A DNA stretch of 64,000 nucleotides from Coprinellus micaceus (GCA_951394405.1 OX596336.1:4526001-4590000), one strand, 5' to 3'; shown: positions 20,738-32,472, numbered from the stretch's first letter. Notes: generated by a model not told the origin, from the letters alone. Program-made: numbers and translations.

Positions 20738-23152
20738 ATGAGGGGAGTCCGCAGTGCCCTCTTCCTCTCTCTCCTATCCCCAGCTTTGGCATCGGGGCCC
20801 CTTCAATTTCATCCCGTATTCTCCCTTGCACCGTCGACCTCTCTTCATGATGTTCTCTCAGCGAATACCGTAACCCCAGCTACGATATCGCGGAGGAATA
20901 CGACAGGGAGGCCTCTGATCTCAAACGAAACCTCAAACTACGTCGAGCAGCTTCTCGAGGAATGGGAGTCAACCGGACTCTCGCTTGCCGTGATCCAGAA
21001 AGACGCGTCAGTCACCGACCCCGCACACCCGGGATGGAGGGTTGAATTTGGGTCCTATGGATTCGCCTCTCGATCGCCATCCTCCCACAACTCGAGCATT
21101 GCCACCAAACCCGTAACCCCCGACACTCTCTTCGCCATCGCCTCCAACTCCAAGCTCTTCCTGTCTATCTCCGTCGGGTTGATCATCCATAACCAAACGC
21201 TCGCGGAGGACTTCAAACGGCGAACAGGGAAGGAGCTGGGGTGGAAGACGCGGATGCGAGACTTGTTAGGGGAGGATTGGACGTTGTGGGATGATGATAT
21301 TGAGAGGGGGGCGACGATTGCGGATTTGCTCGGGCATAGGACGGGGTTGCCGAGGCACGACTATTCGGGTACGGCGCGGAAAGGAAACGTAAAGGAGCAG
21401 GTACGTCCCCACTCGAACGCTTGGGAACGCGGTTCTAACCCTACTGTAGATCCAGAAACTAAGGTACCTCCGCCCCAGCGCGACGTTCCGCGAAACCTTC
21501 CAGTACAACAACCTCATGTACGAAACGCTTTCGTACCTCCCCGAGCTCTTCCTCAACCAGACCTACGAATCATACATCGCTCAGCACCTCTTCAAGCCCC
21601 TGAACATGGCCTCGTCGACCTTCGCCATCGCCGACGTTGATGAATACTACATTCCAGGTCAGAAAGGGAAATTCGCAGACCGAATGGCGGAAGGACACCT
21701 TGCGGACGGACGTGACTTCATCCGGGGGCGTAACGGGACTCTCAAAGCAATCGTGCCCAACTGGACGCGTCCCGGGGACGAAAGAATATGGGCGGGTGCC
21801 GGAGGTGTGATCACGACTGCTCGGGACCTCGTACGTCCGTTTATACCCATCTCACTCATTTTCACTCACTAAAACTGGCTTTCCCCCTTCTCCTCACCTG
21901 CCTGCCATCGATAGTCAACTTGGGTCGCCATGCTTCTCTCCAACGGCCAGCACCCATTTAACTCATCCATCACCGTCGTCCCCAAAGAAGTGCTCTCTTT
22001 CGTGACGCACGGTCGATCCATCATCTCCGGTGTGCCTCAGTTCCCCAACGTCTCCCCGATGGTGTATGGTGCGGCGCAGTTTAGGTACGCCTATCGAGGC
22101 CTGGACGTCCTCGAGCATGGGGGAAATAACCCCGGCTTTAAGACCCAGGTCGCGAGGTTCCCTGAGAAGTGAGCTCCGTTCTCTATGCGACGGTCGGGTA
22201 TGGGAAACGGTGTGTGCTGACAGGATTGCAGGGACTTGGGTGTGATCACCCTGAGCAACGATGGTGAGCGTGGAGGGATGGTACTCGAGGCGGCGAAGTG
22301 GGCTGTAGTGGACGATTTGGTGTTTGGGGAGACTGAAAAGAGGGTGAATTGGAGTGAACTGTACGTCGTGGCCCCACTCCTCACTTTGCAGACCAACTAA
22401 CCCGCTGTGTGTTTGGCGTTTCGTGGACCAGGTACCACAAACTCTGGGAGACCCTCCAGAAAGACAAGCGGGAGAAGCCGACACCGAGGCCTAAGCACCC
22501 TGAGGCGCCGACAAGGCCGTTCAAGGAGCTTGGGAGGAAGAAGTTCAGGCATGAGACATATGGCGACGTCACCTTGTGTCGCGTCCCTGATGCCCTCCTC
22601 CACAACCCCTACGCCTCTGTCATCTCGCGGTCTGCCCTCAGTCCTTCGGCACCCCAAATAGACGGAGCCCAGAAGCCCTTTGGTGGGCCGGAAAACGCTG
22701 TGGTCAACGTTCAGGCCGATGATTACCCGAACCCCTACACGAACTGCACGCACCTCCTCTCTAGCCCATCTACCCTTCATATCCTCTCCTCCACCTCCCA
22801 TCCGCCCCCATCGAAACTTCCTCCAACGTTCATCGCCTCCTTCCCGCATAACTTCGCCACGCACATGAGGCTCGAACATTTCACTGGGAACATCTTCAAT
22901 GTAACGGTTACGTGGGCAAACGATGATGTGAGGCAAGAAGTGGGTGTGTTTGAGGGTGGACCTCAGGGTACCGAGCAAGATGACGGCGCTATAGTGGTGA
23001 ATTTGGACGAGACGTTCACTTTGGAGTGGGTCCCTGGGGAGGAAGGGGGTCTTTCGATCACGGGAGGCTTTTGGGGTATGGAGGGCCCCGACGCGGCAGC
23101 GCCTGTTGGGACGGGGAAGGAGGGGGCGGAGGTTTGGTTTGGTTTGGCGTGA
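20738..23152 (+). CDS. Secreted beta-lactamase-like serine hydrolase
   Basis: Five phase-consistent exons: 20738-21400, 21450-21830, 21915-22168, 22232-22360 and 22432-23152, 715 aa. A signal peptide is clear (MRGVRSALFLSLLSPALASG). The class C beta-lactamase/penicillin-binding fold (Pfam Beta-lactamase) shows the three active-site boxes: S136-x-x-K139 in AIASNSKL, Y240-N-N242 (YxN box) and H416-G-G418 in EHGGNNPGF in place of KTG. Many N-x-S/T sites suggest glycosylation. A C-terminal beta-rich domain (from about residue 560, THMRLEHFTGNIFNVTV) is shared with the truncated copy at 25.1-25.7 kb. In fungi such proteins are mostly extracellular esterases or peptidases of uncertain substrate, not antibiotic-resistance enzymes. 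Confidence 0.9.
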
Positions 23153-23369
23153 GCAAGTGTAAGACCTCGTTGGCCGGGGTCGAAGCGGAAAACAAGAGCC
23201 GGTGATTCATTCTCTCGTGCATTTTTGATAGTGACTTCCTTGTCAATGCTGGCACTGGGATGCAAGCGGAACCTGCTTTTCGCGGTCACCTCGGGTGACC
23301 CCCTTCCATGTATATAACGAGCTGTACCACACCTGCGATTGTGGCACCACGTTCACTCCCACATTTCGT

Positions 23370-24112
23370 ATGAACTTACTCATCTCTCCATCGGAAATTC
23401 TCCAGTGCATAGTTGGGGAGTTCGAATTGGGCGATGTGCACTCGATTCGACAGGTGAGATGCCCTTCATTTCTTGCTTGAATGTCGTTTATTAACCCTCC
23501 TTGATCCTAGACATGCTCTATCTTGAATGAAGTGACCCGCAGCCACGCTGTTTGGAGCTCGGTCTTCCGCAGCGCAGTCGGCACTCACCTTCCGCGGCCG
23601 TTCTTCTTGCCCCTCGCCCATTGCTCCGCGGAGTAACTAGAACGCCCTCTCATTGGGTGAGCCTTATATTCGAGGTGTCCCCAAAGCATAAAGCCCCGGT
23701 CGACAAAGTCGTACAACTTTCTCCGAGAGACGGGCTTGCGCCTGAGCCTTTACGACGCGTCTTTTGTTCCTGGAGGGCGGTGGATCCTGATGAGCAATGT
23801 CGCCGACGGATCACTTTGGTACATTGACCTCGAAGGTCCCGCCAGTCTACTCAAATCGATGCTGCTCGTTTCATCGGCCCACGACGTCCACCACCCTGAA
23901 GAAGATGGCCCCGCAGTTGTGTGCGCCTTCGCATGCGACTATAACACGGACGCCGAGAAACATAGCGATCACTCGGCGAGGGTGTTCAACGTACCGGTCA
24001 CGACCAATCTTCGAGATTGGACAACACCAACCATAGTGAAGGCGTGGAGGATCGAGGTGGATGGCAATGAGGGAAATCTGGGTTGTTTTCGACTCTTCCA
24101 GTGGTGGTAGGC
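23370..24112 (+). pseudogene. F-box protein remnant
   Basis: ATG at 23370; exon 23370-23453 (ISPSEILQCIVGEFELGDVHSIRQ) joins in phase to 23511 (TCSILNEVTRSHAVWSSVFR), an F-box signature with the usual intron between its helices. The frame then meets TAA at 23634-23636 where a Glu codon is expected (SAE, stop, LERPLIG), consistent with a GAA-to-TAA nonsense change. Further on, FVPGGRWILMSNVADGSLWYIDLEG (about 23755-23840) is the beta-propeller-like part common in these Agaricomycete F-box proteins, but the joining segment does not splice cleanly. Probably inactive. Confidence 0.6.
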
Positions 24113-24412
24113 CCGAGGTTGGCGATGATGGTGCGGTGTTTAGCCAAGGGTCGGCCTCCACGGCCAAGGAGGACGTCGATGACTCGATCGATAGGTACTG
24201 CCCTCCGCATATCTGAAACAGGGTTGAGACTTCTGAGCGGTCGCAGTTTCTTCGCTTGGTTATACAGCTAGGTGACCGGACATGCGGTAAGCACCCTCAA
24301 CCTATTATTTGCATAGTTTTTGTTTTCGCTGTACGGTCACAAGATGGAAACCGATTGGGAATAGTGCTCGACGCCCAACGAGGATTCAATTCTACGTCTT
24401 GGGATGTCCATT
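24113..24412. other. Intergenic remnant
   Basis: Short frames only; the first part may still be decayed F-box gene sequence. Nothing else supported. Confidence 0.4.
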
Positions 24413-24990
24413 TTAACCAATGACTACAGGTCCCATATGCATTTGTGTTTTCCCAGGCTTCGTAGTAGGTTGAAGTTCTGAAACATGCGGTTGGGGTGCT
24501 ACTCCCCAGAAAACGGAGGCGTCATCCGTTGGCGTCCACCGACGGTATCGCCTCCTCGCGAGCAAGAAGGACGCCACCGATGCGACTGCAAACGCAAACA
24601 ATACCGAGCCCACCAGCACACCCGCAAATCCACCCTTTGATAGTGTGATGTAACCACGACTGCAGTTCGACCCTACACACGAATCACCCGTTGGTGTTGG
24701 TGCCGACCCTGGTTGAGGGATGTTTCCCGTCTCCGGAGAAAGCGCTCCCATCACCACAACATCCTGGCGTACCAGGGTTGGCATGGCAGGATCTATCTGT
24801 GAGGAGGTGAAGACCTGTGCAGGGCGCCAACTCGATGCTTGCGCGGTCGAATCGAACCATGGTTGTTCCCAGTGCTCTGGAAACAGCGCCTCCCCGAGCC
24901 ATGTCTGGTCCATGCCGGTGTAAAATTGATCTGGCGCTTGAATCCCTTCGTAGTTGATCTGTGCCGCAACGAGAAGCTGGTCCAAGGCAG
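24413..24990 (-). pseudogene. F-family gene F2, 3' half only
   Basis: Minus strand. Codes from LLVAAQINYEG through DQTWLGEALFPEHWEQPWFDSTAQASSW, the transmembrane helix (GGFAGVLVGSVLFAFAVASVASFLLARRRYRR) and the tail. It closely matches F1 from its residue about 135 to the end. The frame continues upstream only as antisense of a beta-lactamase fragment, so the 5' half is missing here. The matching 5' half sits at 31688-32080 on the same strand, and its sequence stops exactly where this part begins. Confidence 0.8.
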
Positions 24991-25066
24991 CCTTGATATA
25001 GAACAAAACTTCGGCGTACATCGACGAGCTCGGTGATAAATGGAACTCCACCGGTATCGCTCTTGC

Positions 25067-25680
25067 AATGACTCGGAAGGACGAAGCAGAGGGGGATCTA
25101 GCACACAGTTGGGGGCCCCGTAGAAGAGGGCGACGAGTACGACAACCCATACACGAACTGCGGCCAGCTTCAGTCCCCCCCATTTGTGCGACATATCCTG
25201 TCTTCCCCACCGCACATTTCCCCGGCAGGTCGTCTACCTTGATCCAAGACACTGCCAAAACGAACACTCCAGGCACATTCATCGCCCCTTCCCCCCACTC
25301 CTTCACCTCTCACCTCCGTCTCGTGCACTTCAGCGCGAACCTGTTCAACATCAGCACTGTATGGGCAAATGGCGCCATTCGGCGAGACCTTGGTATCGTC
25401 TCTGGACCTGGGCATGGATTTCACCCCGAGAATGACGCAGGTACGAGCCAAGGTCCTGGCGCTGTCCTCCTCGGCCCTGGTGAGGCGTTCACACTCGAGT
25501 GGGCCACCAGTGGGCAGGGTGGGGACGATAGGGATGGCCTAGCGAGTGGGCATGGATTTTGGGGAATGGGGGGCCCGGACGCGAAGGAGCCTGAAGGGCC
25601 GGGGAGGGAAGAGGCGGAAGTATGGTTGGAGGTTTCGCAGGATGAAAGTTACATTAAATGGGACCAGCAGATGAACCCTC
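25067..25680 (+). pseudogene. Beta-lactamase-like gene, truncated second copy (3' end)
   Basis: Matches only the C-terminal domain of the gene at 20738-23152: EYDNPYTNC in one frame, then after a frameshift near 25210-25240 FIAPSPHSFTSHLRLVHFSANLFNISTVWANG and GFWGMGGPDAKEPEGPGREEAEVWLEV. The catalytic domain is absent. The orientation is the same as the intact gene. It abuts the F2 half on the opposite strand, so the breakpoint lies at about 24990-25067. Confidence 0.75.
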
Positions 25681-25982
25681 CCTCGTCAGGGCGTCATGCC
25701 TCCGCCCAAAGTCCACTGCAAATTGTCCCGGGCCGTCCACTTCCTCTCAGGGTCAGGTAAACTGCGAGTAGCCACCTTTGGCCCAACCGAAGGGGCATCT
25801 CCGCATCTCGACCGATCTCCAACAACCTCCTGCTGTGTTCCTTGGAAGATCATCATGAAGACTAAAAGGAGTTCTGATCGTGTTTCTGGGGGTATACATA
25901 ACCCTTTGACACCCTGTGACTTCGACTCTCCCAACGTTTCCATTCCCCTCCCTCCTTCATACATTGACACTATCCTTTCACC

Positions 25983-27023
25983 ATGACGACGACCACTTCC
26001 AGTGACCCTCCCCCCTTCACATCCTCCCTCCCCATCATCTCCCGCGTCCCACTCACCATACCCGACACCAACCTCCTGGGCGTCCTGCTCAGCAACGCTT
26101 CGTGGATCTGGTTCCCCGAAGACACGACCACCCTTCCTGTTGCGCCGACGAACGAACAACGCGCTTTCCGCAAATCCTATGTCTACCCGAAGGACAAGGG
26201 AACTCCCAAGAACGCGACAATAATCGTTGCGGCGGATGACTATTACGCCCTATACGTCGACGGTGTGCCGGTGCGCGAGGCTGATCCGTCTCATACATGG
26301 GAAAGGATCGAGGCCTTTCACATCCCCTTGCCCGTAGCGACGACGGGCGGCCAAACGACGCCTCCAGGGGGAGAGATGCTGTTGGGGTTTCGCGTGGTGA
26401 ACCTCTTGAACACGGCTGGGCTCCTCGCTGCGATCCAGGTCAATTTTGACTCGGGACAGTCAGATGTCTTTTACACCGGCCTCGACCAAACATGGTTGAG
26501 CGAGCGGTATATCCAGGAGAACTGGGAGCAGCCGTGGTTCGAGGCCACCCCATATGGACGGAGATGGAGTCCAGCGACGGTGTTCACGAAGAGTGAAAGA
26601 GATGCGAGTAGGGAGGGACTGTCGATGCCAAATAGGGAGGTGACGGTGCTGGGGCAACTGATTCTGAGTCCTGCAACGTCGAGTGATAGCAGGCTGGTTT
26701 CGTCGACAAGTGCGGATACTGCTTCTGGGACTCGTCCAGCTGCATCAATTCCTGAATCTGATGCCAGCCGAGGGGGTTCGTGTGGGGCGGGGGTTGGCGG
26801 GGTGAGGTTGTCGACTGGGGCATTTGCAGGAACAATCGCTGGGTCAGTTGTACTGTCTCTCATCTTGGGTGCGATGATCGCAACCTTGGTCGCAAAGAGA
26901 GCCTCGAGACTGCGGTCTATAAAGCCTGCTGGCTCACATTACATGACCCAGAACGCCCATGGAGGCCATCTGGGTTACTCGAACGAAACAACCCCGGGAC
27001 GACCCCTCTATGGTTCTCATTAG
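25983..27023 (+). CDS. Membrane-anchored beta-sandwich protein, family member F3
   Basis: Intronless 346 aa. Same order as F1: ASWIWFPED, NEQRAFRKSYVYPKDKG, IIVAADDYYALYVDG, LLGFRVVN, YTGLDQTWLSERYIQENWEQPWF, a Ser/Thr-rich linker, one transmembrane helix (GAFAGTIAGSVVLSLILGAMIATLVAKR) and the tail ETTPGRPLYGSH. Much closer to F4 (29958-30980, opposite strand) than to F1. The C-terminal TPGRP element is conserved across members although the linker is not, hinting at a functional cytosolic tail. Confidence 0.82.
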   Translation: MTTTTSSDPPPFTSSLPIISRVPLTIPDTNLLGVLLSNASWIWFPEDTTTLPVAPTNEQRAFRKSYVYPKDKGTPKNATIIVAADDYYALYVDGVPVREADPSHTWERIEAFHIPLPVATTGGQTTPPGGEMLLGFRVVNLLNTAGLLAAIQVNFDSGQSDVFYTGLDQTWLSERYIQENWEQPWFEATPYGRRWSPATVFTKSERDASREGLSMPNREVTVLGQLILSPATSSDSRLVSSTSADTASGTRPAASIPESDASRGGSCGAGVGGVRLSTGAFAGTIAGSVVLSLILGAMIATLVAKRASRLRSIKPAGSHYMTQNAHGGHLGYSNETTPGRPLYGSH

Positions 27024-27475
27024 CTGGACTTCCCCAGCCATTTTCTCTCTCCTCCACGTATTTATTGGGCGTAGTAGTTTGACCATGGAAAGGCAGCCGG
27101 CCCAGGCCTCTCCTAGTCTCATGAGAGGCCTGTGGAACTGTGTATCGTAGGGTATAAGGATCATTACCGTTCAATTCCCTGTCGCTCCCTTCACACATCT
27201 CTGGACTTGCAAGAGCACATCTTCACTGCTAGTTGCTGATTTAGCAGGGCTTGTCCTGCGTGCGCTGCGGATCCGGAGGGCTAAGCGGAGTACCAATGCC
27301 CCTCGTGTGGGGGCATCGTGGCTTGCCACCTGGCAGGGGCGTTCCGATTGCGACCGTGTACGTGCTTCGTTCTCTAGCAAATATCCAGTTCAAGCCAAAA
27401 AAAAAAAAGTGAGTCTCAATGCTATCCGAGGAATGGGTTCCGTCCCTCACATCTCCCGCGCAGTCACACCAGAAT

Positions 27476-29741
27476 ATGCATCGTTCGAATAGGCTACGAC
27501 CACCAACTTCTGAAGTCCTTCAGCACCAGCGTCGAGAGGAGGTGGGTCCCCACTCAACTGCCTAGGTTTCTCTACCACATTTGACTCTTCAACTCAGGCT
27601 TTCGACGCTGCAAACCGTATATTTGTCGAGAAGGGGAGAACGGCCTGTGGAGTTTATATCAGGAAAAATATCGGCGTAGACGACGTCGAGAGTCTACTGA
27701 AATCCTTCAACGTCGAGTTCATTCCTCCAGTCTCAGACCGGTACACCAAACTGGATCCCCAAGTCGAAATCGCTGCTCAGTCGTTGAGCCGAGTGGCAGT
27801 CATCTTCAACAGCCTCGAGGCATCCTCATTGAACAATCGGCCCTCGACTCTGCCCCCGCTCAAGGACCAAGCCTTTAGCCTGCTCGCCGAGTACTGGCCC
27901 TCGGTCAGCAAATGGGTCGAGTTCTTCCTTCAATGTCGGTCGTCAGCCAGTCGCATTGAAGAACGCAACCTCTCAGCCTGTCTTGACGTGCTCTCGATGG
28001 TATCCTGGGACGGGTCCGATGCTACCACCGACCAACACAAGGAACATATCTGTACAATGCCTTGCACTGGGAAGAATATCCTCGACACCCTCCTCCTGTT
28101 TGACAGTCGCATATCGGATTACCGGATGGTCCGAGGAGAAAACCTCGTCGGTCAACCGGTAGGGCCATGCTTGGTCGCCGGGCTCGTTCGCTCCCTGTCC
28201 AAGTCGCGAGCATGGGATGAGGTTCTGACTGCGGCCTTGAGGACTCGTGGAACCAAGCGGGCAGTGGTTGACTCCTTAGTGGGGAGAGCACAAGGCGCCG
28301 TTGGGATGGCCTTGGAGGGTGAAAACATGGCGTGGGCGAGTCAGACGCTTCTCAGAATCGTTTTTGGCGTATGCCGATTCACAACAGATTTTGTTGACGA
28401 GTTCAGGCGACAGGATGCTCATCGCAAGGTCACTGAAGCACTCTCTGCCATTGCGGAGGAGGGCAATCGGAAGATGATCGTAGATCCAGACTTCTGGACC
28501 GACCTTGCAGAGGCTATCATGCTCCTTGTGATCATCTCGTGCGAGCGGGAGTCGGTGAGCCCTCTCCCCTGCATTGGGGGTGTTGTGAGGGGCGGCATAA
28601 TACCTTGCATATTGCAGGTTATTCGACACGTCGATCAATCCAGCCCAGCGGGGAATGGTGTGAGGAAGGCCATGAATGAGCTCCTCCCTTACCTGACAGC
28701 GTCGAAAGTTTTCATCGCAGCTGCATTGCGGGGGGACCTGAGCTTATTATCGGAGCAGCCACCGGCGAGTACAGCTGAACTTGACGTCACAAAGATATAC
28801 AAGAACTGGAGAATAGAGTCGCATATATGCTCCCTGGCATTTGGGAGTGGTAGAGATGTATTCATCAGCGTTTGTGCGAATCTCAATGTGAGCCATCCGA
28901 ACAGACACATGGTCAGAGACGAGACTTGCTGACAGTTCTCTTCCTCAGCACCCTTCTGGTGTCAACGACCACCAGAAGGAACGCAACGGTGTCACTCAGA
29001 CGTGCAGTAGTTGCCATTCTGTGATCTATTGCTCAAGGGAGTGCCAGGTGGAAGACTGGGCCGCATTTCATCGGTATGAATGCCGTAGCGCAACGAGAGA
29101 GTATCAAGGTGCGTCTTTTCAGACTTTCCCATGCGATTTGACGATACGAGGAACTTGCTCAGGGAGGAAAGCTGCAATGGTGAGATTTGGTCCGACGATG
29201 CAGACGGACCAGATCAAGTACCTTCAAACTCTCGCGAATTTCCACCTGGCATCCCCGCCTGAGATCCTCAGGACTACCGGTATGCTTGACATGCTAAATC
29301 CAGCAGAGACATGGTTCGGGCTCTATCCTGAGCACGCACTGACCCCTCGGATTTTCTCACCTGAATCGACCATCGCCGTCTTCGACTGTAGTAAACCAGG
29401 CTTGCCTTTTGTGTACCACCCACGGATCTCTTTGACGTCCTATCACACCGTCTATTGGGATTTCATGGACGCGCCCTGGTGGAATCCCCGAATTCTCCAA
29501 TACGTTCGTGACGCGGAAGCAAACCCGGATATCACCCTCCTCGTAGAAGGAGTGTTCAGGTTCGATTACCGTCGCGATATAGCAGTGCTCACGAAGACGG
29601 AGTATCGCCCTGACGCACAGGAGGGGCAGAAATACCGAGTTGTGAACAGCCTCCTTCGTGTATCGACGTGAGTTCAACTATTGAGTGGCTAAAGTAGCAT
29701 CACACTCACTTGAAATTCGTTATAGGAGGGCCGCTGAGTAG
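27476..29741 (+). CDS. MYND-type zinc-finger protein, copy 2
   Basis: Exons 27476-27541, 27598-28887, 28949-29108, 29163-29667 and probably a tiny last exon 29726-29741 (RAAE, stop). All junctions agree in phase and match the intron positions of copies 1 and 3. If the last intron is not removed the frame stops at 29671. Short first exon MHRSNRLRPPTSEVLQHQRREE, long helical middle, MYND core CSSC, IYCSREC, then H-x3-C (FHRYEC), and a C-terminal domain with DITLLVEGVFRFDYRRDIAVLTKTEYRP. Lies between the inverted pair F3/F4. A run of 12 A lies 70 bp upstream of the start. Confidence 0.82.
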
Positions 29742-29957
29742 CGTTCTCCGGGTTGCATCATTGAGGGCAAGGCGTAAGGGATGGTGATGCGAGCTGGCGA
29801 CTCGCCGGGTTAGGGTTTTGCGGGGAACACGACACAGTGGGGATATGAAACAGGGAGCGAGGATAGTGTGTCATGGAGTCCAAGCTTGCAGGCTTGCTAT
29901 CATATCCAATAGATGAGCTAATAGCGTAGTATACATACATGACCAGCAAAAGTCCGT

Positions 29958-30980
29958 TTAATGTTGTCCATACAAAGGTCTCCCTGGGGTCGTTTCATTT
30001 GAATATCCCGAGTATCCCGCGTGATGTGTCATAAAAAGGGAGCTCGCGGGCTTCTTCGACCGAGACCTCACTCTCTTCATGGCCAGGACGGCAATTAATG
30101 CCCCCAAGACGAGGGACAACACAACCGACCCTGCGATGATCCCTGCCAACGCCCCAGCCGACATCGAAACCCCACCAACGTCTGTCCCGCACGAAGAACT
30201 CCCTCGCCCGGCATCGGGGTCAGGAGTTGGCACTGCCGTTCCAGGAACTCTCGCCGCACCAGTCGACGAAGTAGCGCCCCCACCCCCTGACGATGCGGGG
30301 CTCAGAGTCAACTGCCCTAGAACCGTCACCTCCCTATTCGGCATTGATAACCCCTCTTGACTTGGATCCCTCTGGCTCTTCGTAAAGACCGTCGCCGGGC
30401 TCCACCTCTTCCCATGGGGAGTGGTCTCAAACCACGGCTGCTCCCAATTCTCCTGGGTGAATCGCTCGCTCAACCAAGTCTGGTCAAGCCCGGTGTAAAA
30501 GGTGTCCGATTGCCCAGAGTCGAAATTCACTCGGATCGCAGCGAGCAACCCAGCAGTGTTCTGGAGGTTCACCACCCTAAATCCCAACAGCATCTCTAAT
30601 CCTGGGGGACTAGCCTGCCCGCCTATCGTCGCTACGGGTAATGGGATGTTGAACGCTTCGACCTTTTCCCAGGTATGAGAAGGGTCTGCCTCGTGCGCCA
30701 GCACACCATCGACGTAAAGGGCGTAATAGTCGTCCGCTGCAACGATGATCGTTGCGTTCTTGGGAGTTCCTTTGTCCTTCGGATAGACATAGGACTTGCG
30801 GAAAGCGCGTTGCTCGTTCGTCGGCGCGATGGGTAAAGTGGTGGTGTCCTCTGGGAACCAGACCCAGGAGGCGTCGCTGATAAGCAGGCTGAGGAGGTTG
30901 GTGTCGGCGTCGGCAAGTGGGACGCGGGATATTACAGGGAGTGATGATGTGGAGAGGGAACGGTCGCTCGCGCTCGACAT
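29958..30980 (-). CDS. Membrane-anchored beta-sandwich protein, family member F4
   Basis: Intronless 340 aa, minus strand. Nearly collinear with F3: ASWVWFPEDTTTLPIAPTN, QRAFRKSYVYPKDKGTPKN, VAADDYYALYVDG, DQTWLSERFTQENWEQPWF, transmembrane helix GALAGIIAGSVVLSLVLGALIAVLAMKR, tail ETTPGRPLYGQH. The linker has diverged from F3 (Gly/Ser/Thr changes) while the ectodomain is highly conserved. The pair F3/F4 forms an inverted repeat with MYND copy 2 between. Confidence 0.82.
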   Translation of the reverse strand: MSSASDRSLSTSSLPVISRVPLADADTNLLSLLISDASWVWFPEDTTTLPIAPTNEQRAFRKSYVYPKDKGTPKNATIIVAADDYYALYVDGVLAHEADPSHTWEKVEAFNIPLPVATIGGQASPPGLEMLLGFRVVNLQNTAGLLAAIRVNFDSGQSDTFYTGLDQTWLSERFTQENWEQPWFETTPHGKRWSPATVFTKSQRDPSQEGLSMPNREVTVLGQLTLSPASSGGGGATSSTGAARVPGTAVPTPDPDAGRGSSSCGTDVGGVSMSAGALAGIIAGSVVLSLVLGALIAVLAMKRVRSRSKKPASSLFMTHHAGYSGYSNETTPGRPLYGQH

Positions 30981-31687
30981 CGCCAGGACCGAGAGCGGAG
31001 GAAGGGAAGGAGAGGGAAGGCACCTTGGGAAGGTTTAACACGATCCAGACTATCTGGGTACTGTACTTCGAGAAGCATAGCCAAAACACCTAAACCCAGT
31101 CGTCGTGATCATCATTCCAGTCGAAGTCCCTCGTCGTAGCCTTGTATGTTGAGTTGACCGTTTGTCCAAGGAGAATCCTTGATAAGCCGATGCCTGAAGA
31201 TCAGGTGAAGATTAAAAGAAGCGCCCATGATTGGGCACACATCCGCCGGTCGCAATTGACTTGACTACGGTCCACAGGCGCTCGCTCGCTCGTGCGACGC
31301 TACAGCGTGGACTTTGAACGGAACCACGATACTCGGCTCAGCTGTGGGAGGGTGGCGTACGATATACGCTATGGAGACGCAGGTAGTGGGCCCGAGTAGG
31401 CCCCAGTTAACCCCTCACAGCCCCAAACCAAACCTCCGCCCCTTCCGAGGACCCCCGAATATGCTCCCAGAGGTCGGTGATAGTTCCGGACAAATTCAGA
31501 GCAACCCGGCCGCAGGCCGGAGCGAAAAATAGACAGAATTTGGGCCTTGGGCCGCGAACGCCAGGTAAATATTCCGGACACGAGCGTGAAGGGGCCCTGA
31601 GGGTAGATGGATTCCGGACATTTGTAGGGCAGGTGGGCCAGCGGTTGGCAAACTCGAGTCGGCTTGTGACTGCTCGGACCTCAGGGT
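30981..31687. other. Intergenic and rearrangement junction
   Basis: No gene. Three copies of TTCCGGACA occur at about 31484, 31573 and 31611. A GCGCCC motif at 31221 is 240 bp upstream of F4. The F2 5' half breaks off at 31688. Confidence 0.5.
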
Positions 31688-32080
31688 GTCGGTCCTATTG
31701 ATGACTCGGAACGCGAGGACCACGGAGGACGTCGAATCGCCTTTGACGACGGGGAGAGGCACATTGAATGCGAGGATATTATGGTAGTCGTGGCTGATGT
31801 CTGCAGTTTGTACGAGCACTCCGTTCACGTACATGGCGAAGTAGTCGTCGGCTGCGACTAATATTGTGAGGTTGGATGGAGTAGACCCTGATGGGACGGG
31901 AAATGTCTTGCGGAAGGCTCTCTGGATATTGACTGGTGCTGTGGGAGCTGGCATCGACTCCTCCGTCGTCCAGATCCACGAGGCCTTGGTGCGGAGGAGG
32001 GACACGAGGTTGCTCTCCGATGTAGTAAGAGCCCTGCGATCTACGATGGGGAGAATGCTGGCTGCGACTGTCGCACTCAT
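31688..32080 (-). pseudogene. F-family gene F2, 5' half only
   Basis: Minus strand, ATG at 32080: MSATVAASILPIVDRRALTTSE, ASWIWTTEE, IQRAFRKTF, LVAADDYFAMYVNGVL, NILAFNVPLPVV, AFRVINRTDT. It is closest to F1. Family similarity ends at about 31688, and the remaining open codons (RSEQSQADSS...) have no counterpart. The continuation LLVAAQINYEG lies at 24990 and below. The two parts together would cover the family without overlap or gap of more than a few codons. Confidence 0.8.
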
Positions 32081-32462
32081 TGTGGGGTAGGAGGGTCGGT
32101 GAGGGATCTGAGCAGGGGATCCAAAGGGGTGCTCCAGGCACGAATGGGGAAGATGAATGAAGGATGCGGGGGATATTCGTTGACTATTGAGGTGGTTGGA
32201 AACTGCGCTACACCCACAGCGACCGATGTTTTATATGCAACGAGCCAGCGCAGTTCGACGTGCCACTGCAGGATAAGTAGCAGCGTTTGACAAGACACAG
32301 CCCTTCCCGTAAATGAACAGGAAACGATGGGGAAACGGTAGAAAGGAACATGTTTCTGACGAATGGAGACGGTCGTCTCGTCGTAGCTGTGCAACTAGGG
32401 GCTTACGGCCTCCACGGCGATTCGTTAATTGATGGCAACTACAACTAGCGCCGATCCAAATT

Positions 32463-32472
32463 GGGCGCTAAT
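32463..32472 (-). promoter_or_regulatory. GGGCGCTAAT motif upstream of MYND copy 3
   Basis: Recurring motif, 180 bp before the ATG at 32652; a related CTAGCGCCGA lies at about 32445. Confidence 0.3.

Noticed and set aside
25000..25306. N-terminal part of the 297-codon minus-strand ORF at 24413-25306
   Set aside because: It is antisense of the beta-lactamase remnant, not the real N-terminus of F2, whose 5' half lies at 31688-32080.
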